A DNA stretch of 64,000 bases from the NCBI GenBank assembly GCA_965227095.1, contig CBDDFL010000001.1, forward strand, positions 1,426,001 to 1,490,000, written 5' to 3'. Made by a program: the position numbers and the translations under genes. Shown here in pieces: positions 60,525 through 64,000 of the stretch (positions within the stretch are counted from its first letter, which is position 1; each line of letters opens with the position of its first letter). Origin of the DNA: JANQMY01 sp965227095 (GTDB lineage: Bacteria > Pseudomonadota > Alphaproteobacteria > JANQMY01). Below the pieces are notes generated by a model. It was given only the letters and a program-made list of their open reading frames with translations, was not told the origin of the DNA and did not search any database.

Positions 60525-61295
60525 TTAGGCTAGGGTGACGCCATCGTTCACCCGCACACTGCCTGGCTCTAACACCTCTGCGTAGAGACCCATATTTGGG
60601 TGATTGTACGATTTCTGCAGCAGTTTCGGGATGTGCATGTCCCGCTCACCTGTCGCCGGATTCACATTCGTGGCTGCGCAACGCGTTGTTTCTTGGACAA
60701 AGCGCACTTTCAGGTCGCCTAGATGGGCTTCCCTTCCAACCCAATTCCGTTCTTCCCATGCCGGGACGTTATCGACATAGATGTTGGCGCGAAAGCGCAC
60801 TGGATCTATGTCCATATCGGCTAGACGTCCAAGTTCCCGCACACTGTTGAGATTCACGACCGACAAACATTTCATGGCCACGTCTGAGAAGCTGTGGCCG
60901 TCCGCCGAGACGATTTTGGGGCTGCCTTGAACCTCCCGGCTGAGATAAGCCGCGAAAAACTGTTCAATGACGGTGCGCCCGGCGGGCGTCGATAGGTCGC
61001 CGGCGGCCACCTGCTTGCCGTCGCGCTTGAGCACCAATTGGTTCGTCGCATCATCATAGCTGCTGTCTATGAGCGCCAGCTTCTCGTGGCGCATGAGCAT
61101 CAGGAATTTGGTTTTGGGGAAATATTTAGGCTGCAGCGGGTCGAATTCTGGCGTGCCATTCTCGAGGGCATAAAGGCGGTCCCCGGGGATGGTCTCGCGA
61201 GGGCTTACTGTTGCCGCGTCTAGCGAATCGGCTGAAAGCCCTTTTATCGGGTATCGGTTGATTTGACTGACAAAAGCCTCTTTGCGGTCCGCCAT
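60525..61295 (-). CDS. MOSC domain protein
   Basis: A 256-residue protein with an N-terminal beta-barrel domain (INRYPIKGLSADSLDAATV..PGDRLYALENG) and the MOSC domain (about 120-250). The usual catalytic Cys of MOSC sulfur carriers fits in RFVQETTRCAATNVNPATGERD, where the CAATNVNPxTGERD stretch is typical. Relatives transfer sulfur to the molybdenum cofactor or reduce N-hydroxylated compounds. It is convergent with the DUF4167 gene and divergent from clpB. Confidence 0.9.
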   Translation of the reverse strand: MADRKEAFVSQINRYPIKGLSADSLDAATVSPRETIPGDRLYALENGTPEFDPLQPKYFPKTKFLMLMRHEKLALIDSSYDDATNQLVLKRDGKQVAAGDLSTPAGRTVIEQFFAAYLSREVQGSPKIVSADGHSFSDVAMKCLSVVNLNSVRELGRLADMDIDPVRFRANIYVDNVPAWEERNWVGREAHLGDLKVRFVQETTRCAATNVNPATGERDMHIPKLLQKSYNHPNMGLYAEVLEPGSVRVNDGVTLA

Positions 61296-61350
61296 CTTAA
61301 TAAGTCCGTCGTAATTTGGCTGAAAAATAGGTCAAATCCGGCCTTTAAGC

Positions 61351-61380
61351 CTTGTGTTGCCCTTGTGCAACACCCATATA
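61351..61380 (+). promoter_or_regulatory. Candidate heat-shock promoter of clpB with internal palindrome
   Basis: CTTGTG (61351-61356) and CCCATATA (61373-61380) resemble the -35 and -10 boxes of a sigma-32-type promoter with 16 bases between. The spacer is filled by a perfect palindrome GTGTTGC-CCTTGT-GCAACAC (61354-61373), an arrangement suited to a repressor. Confidence 0.45.
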
Positions 61381-61490
61381 AAGGCAGTCTGCTTGCGCCC
61401 GAATCCGGGGCGGCAGATTAGCGATAAAGGCACTTACAGGCCATGCCCAAATGGGGTGGCGCGACATAGTGTGCTTAATAGAGGTGACTT

Positions 61491-64000
61491 ATGGATTTCG
61501 AGAAATATACCGACCGCTCTCGCGGTTTTCTCCAAAGTGCTCAAGGTTTGGCCGTCCGGTCGGGCCATCAGAAATTTGCTCCCGAACATATTTTGAAAGT
61601 TCTTCTGGATGACGAAGAAGGGCTTGCCGCCAATCTGATTAAAGCAGCCGGCGGGCAACCAGCAATGGCGGCTCAGATGAATGATGCTGCCCTGGCCAAA
61701 ATTCCGTCCGTTGAAGGGGCAGGCGCAGGCCAGCTTTATCTCTCGCCGGAACTTGCCAAAGTTTTCGAAACCGCAGAATCGCTGTCGAAGAAGGCGGGCG
61801 ATTCTTACGTGACCGCCGAACGGTTACTATTGGCGTTGTTAATCCAAGAGGGCACCGAAGCGGGAAAGGCTCTTAAATCCGCGGGCATCAGCGCAACCTC
61901 CTTGAACAAAGCCATCGAGGATATTCGTCAAGGACGTACGGCGGACACGGCGTCCGCAGAAGAAGGGTATGACGCGCTCAAAAAATATGCGCGCGACCTC
62001 ACCGAAGTGGCGCAAGAAGGTAAGCTCGACCCGGTGATTGGCCGGGACGAAGAAATTCGCCGGACGATCCAGGTGCTGTCCCGCCGGACGAAAAACAATC
62101 CCGTGCTGATTGGTGAACCTGGTGTTGGTAAAACCGCCATCGCGGAAGGCATGGCCTTACGCATCGTGAATGGCGACGTGCCTGAATCTTTGCGCGACAA
62201 AAAGCTTCTGGCGCTTGATATGGGCGCCCTGATCGCGGGTGCTAAATATCGTGGCGAATTTGAAGAACGCTTGAAAGCGGTGTTGTCTGAAGTGTCGGCC
62301 GCCGCCGGTGGCATCATCCTCTTTATTGACGAAATGCACACCATTGTGGGTGCTGGTAAGACGGACGGCGCCATGGATGCGTCGAACTTGTTGAAACCGG
62401 CTTTGGCCCGCGGTGAACTTCACTGTATCGGTGCCACTACGCTTGATGAATACCGGAAACATGTGGAAAAAGACGCAGCTCTTGCACGTCGCTTCCAGCC
62501 CGTGTTCGTCGATGAACCGACCGTGGAGGATACGATCTCGATCCTCCGTGGTCTGAAGGAAAAATACGAACTGCACCACGGTGTGCGCATCTCTGATGGC
62601 GCCATTGTGAGCTCGGCGACACTGTCCAATCGTTACATATCCGACCGTTTCTTGCCGGACAAAGCCATCGACTTGATGGACGAGGCCGCAAGCCGCCTGC
62701 GCATGCAAGTGGATTCCAAGCCGGAAGAATTGGACGAACTGGACCGCCGGATCATCCAACTCAAAATCGAACGTGAAGCCCTTCGCAAGGAAAGCGATGA
62801 CGGCTCCGTTAAGCGTCTTGAAAAGTTGGAAGAAGAACTTGCGGATCTTGAGCAAAAATCGGCAACGATGACGGCTCAATGGAAGGCGGAAAAGGACAAG
62901 CTGGGCGAACAAGAACGTGTGCGCGCGGAATTGGACCAGGCCCGTCAAGATCTGGATGTGGCGCAGCGCGAAGGCAATCTGGCACGCGCCGGCGAACTTG
63001 CCTATGGCGTTATCCCTGACTTGGAAAAGAAGCTTGCCGATACGGACGATGCCGAAGACCACATGCTCAATGAAGCGGTGACGGAAGAACACATTGCCAG
63101 TGTGATCTCCCGCTGGACCGGCATCCCCGTGGACCGCATGCTGCAAGGCGAACGCGAGAAGCTTTTGTCCATGGAGAAATCTCTTGGCAAGCGCGTGATC
63201 GGCCAGGAAGAAGCCCTGGCGGCCGTGTCGAACGCGGTGCGCCGCGCGCGGGCCGGGTTGCAAGATCCGTCACGGCCCATTGGCTCCTTCATGTTCTTAG
63301 GCCCCACCGGTGTCGGTAAAACCGAACTCACTAAGGCACTGGCGGAGTTTCTGTTTGATGATGATCAGGCCATCGTGCGGCTCGACATGTCCGAATATAT
63401 GGAGAAGCATTCGGTCGCGCGGCTCATTGGGGCACCTCCCGGATACGTGGGATATGAAGAAGGTGGTGCCTTGACGGAAGCCGTCCGCCGCCGGCCGTAT
63501 CAGGTCGTCCTGTTCGATGAGATCGAAAAAGCGCATACGGATGTCTTCAACGTGTTGCTGCAAGTGTTGGATGACGGTCGTCTGACCGACGGCCAGGGCC
63601 GCACGGTGGACTTCAAAAACACGTTGATCATCATGACCTCGAATCTTGGTTCCGAATTCTTGGCCAATCAGGCCGATGGTGAGGATTCCTCCATGGTGCG
63701 GGATCAGGTGATGAATGTGGTGCGCGGACATTTCCGGCCAGAGTTTCTGAACCGGTTGGATGAAACCATCCTGTTCCATCGTCTCAGTCGCAGCCAAATG
63801 GATGCCATTGTGCAGATCCAGGTGAAGCGCCTAGGTGCCTTGTTGGCGGATCGCGAAATCACCGTGGACTTGGATCATAAAGCGGAAACCTGGTTGGCGG
63901 ATGCCGGTTATGATCCAATCTATGGCGCACGTCCGTTAAAGCGTGTGATCCAGCGCAACCTGCAAAATCCGCTGGCAGAGATGATCCTGGACGGGTCGGT
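61491..64000 (+). CDS. clpB: ATP-dependent chaperone ClpB, 3' partial
   Basis: The first 836 residues of ClpB; only the last few dozen lie beyond the window. The N-domain (1-145) is followed by AAA1 with GEPGVGKTAIAEGMA (Walker A) and IILFIDEMHTIVGAG (Walker B), the coiled-coil M-domain (about 400-525) that distinguishes ClpB from ClpA/C, and AAA2 with GPTGVGKTELTKALAE and VVLFDEIEKAH. It resolves aggregated proteins with DnaK. GAGGTGACTT precedes the ATG. It stands alone after a candidate heat-shock promoter. Confidence 0.97.
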   Translation, partial: MDFEKYTDRSRGFLQSAQGLAVRSGHQKFAPEHILKVLLDDEEGLAANLIKAAGGQPAMAAQMNDAALAKIPSVEGAGAGQLYLSPELAKVFETAESLSKKAGDSYVTAERLLLALLIQEGTEAGKALKSAGISATSLNKAIEDIRQGRTADTASAEEGYDALKKYARDLTEVAQEGKLDPVIGRDEEIRRTIQVLSRRTKNNPVLIGEPGVGKTAIAEGMALRIVNGDVPESLRDKKLLALDMGALIAGAKYRGEFEERLKAVLSEVSAAAGGIILFIDEMHTIVGAGKTDGAMDASNLLKPALARGELHCIGATTLDEYRKHVEKDAALARRFQPVFVDEPTVEDTISILRGLKEKYELHHGVRISDGAIVSSATLSNRYISDRFLPDKAIDLMDEAASRLRMQVDSKPEELDELDRRIIQLKIEREALRKESDDGSVKRLEKLEEELADLEQKSATMTAQWKAEKDKLGEQERVRAELDQARQDLDVAQREGNLARAGELAYGVIPDLEKKLADTDDAEDHMLNEAVTEEHIASVISRWTGIPVDRMLQGEREKLLSMEKSLGKRVIGQEEALAAVSNAVRRARAGLQDPSRPIGSFMFLGPTGVGKTELTKALAEFLFDDDQAIVRLDMSEYMEKHSVARLIGAPPGYVGYEEGGALTEAVRRRPYQVVLFDEIEKAHTDVFNVLLQVLDDGRLTDGQGRTVDFKNTLIIMTSNLGSEFLANQADGEDSSMVRDQVMNVVRGHFRPEFLNRLDETILFHRLSRSQMDAIVQIQVKRLGALLADREITVDLDHKAETWLADAGYDPIYGARPLKRVIQRNLQNPLAEMILDGS

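Noticed and set aside
62157..63263. 368-codon open frame on the minus strand
   Set aside because: Antisense to clpB; composition is that of a reverse-complement shadow.

Overview
The window reads as the chromosome of an alphaproteobacterium. The strongest evidence is the right third, which carries a housekeeping order familiar from that class: secA, argJ, a MutT-type Nudix gene, comF, grxC, a nitrilase-family gene, a DUF1178 gene, divergent ubiG, lysC, ptsP, a rodZ-like gene, ispG, prfA, prmC, a DUF4167 gene and clpB. Most of the sequence is GC-rich with typical coding density. The genus cannot be named from the sequence alone. The first gene (E1 alpha) and the last (clpB) are cut by the window edges.

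Layout. 1-4547: an operon for an acetoin/pyruvate-type 2-oxo acid dehydrogenase complex (E1 alpha, E1 beta, E2, E3). 4548-7493: a dimethylglycine/sarcosine dehydrogenase-like gene bracketed by two copies of a palindromic repeat. 7494-21705: a catabolic and detoxification patchwork (GFA protein, GST-like protein, luciferase-like monooxygenase, acyl-CoA synthetase, a secreted VHL/lectin-type protein, a beta-lactamase-fold hydrolase, an SDR, a DUF2855 protein, a KefB-type antiporter, an alpha/beta hydrolase, a hemolysin III family protein, a DOPA-dioxygenase-like protein, two crotonases and a MarR regulator). 21831-33427: an intact tRNA-Arg(CCT), then about 11.5 kb of visibly more AT-rich DNA, ending in a broken copy of the 3' half of the same tRNA. 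33532-41789: an exported protein, a GMC oxidoreductase with its TetR regulator and SDR, two small membrane proteins, a cupin, YtoQ, a very small basic-protein gene and a Rieske oxygenase. 41972-64000: the housekeeping block.

The tRNA-bounded segment is the most interesting part. It has no recognisable integrase, but its content is coherent: two unrelated-looking MscS channels, a ZntB-type metal transporter, a Dps protein, a Ca2+/Na+ antiporter, a MarR regulator, and a tight operon pairing RimK (a glutamate ligase) with a retropepsin-like protease and an aspartoacylase-family hydrolase. I infer a stress island for osmotic, metal and oxidative conditions, with a possible reversible peptide-tailing system inside it. 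The remnant tRNA has its T-loop replaced by a 47-nt hairpin.

Other points of note are a probable VHL-beta plus MVL-lectin fusion, an ArgJ with a lysine-rich N-terminal extension, an E2 with what look like two E3-binding domains, and several sharp palindromic operators at promoters (MarR, TetR/GMC, RimK operon, clpB, and a 37-residue protein unit). All function calls rest on reading motifs by eye; no database search was possible.
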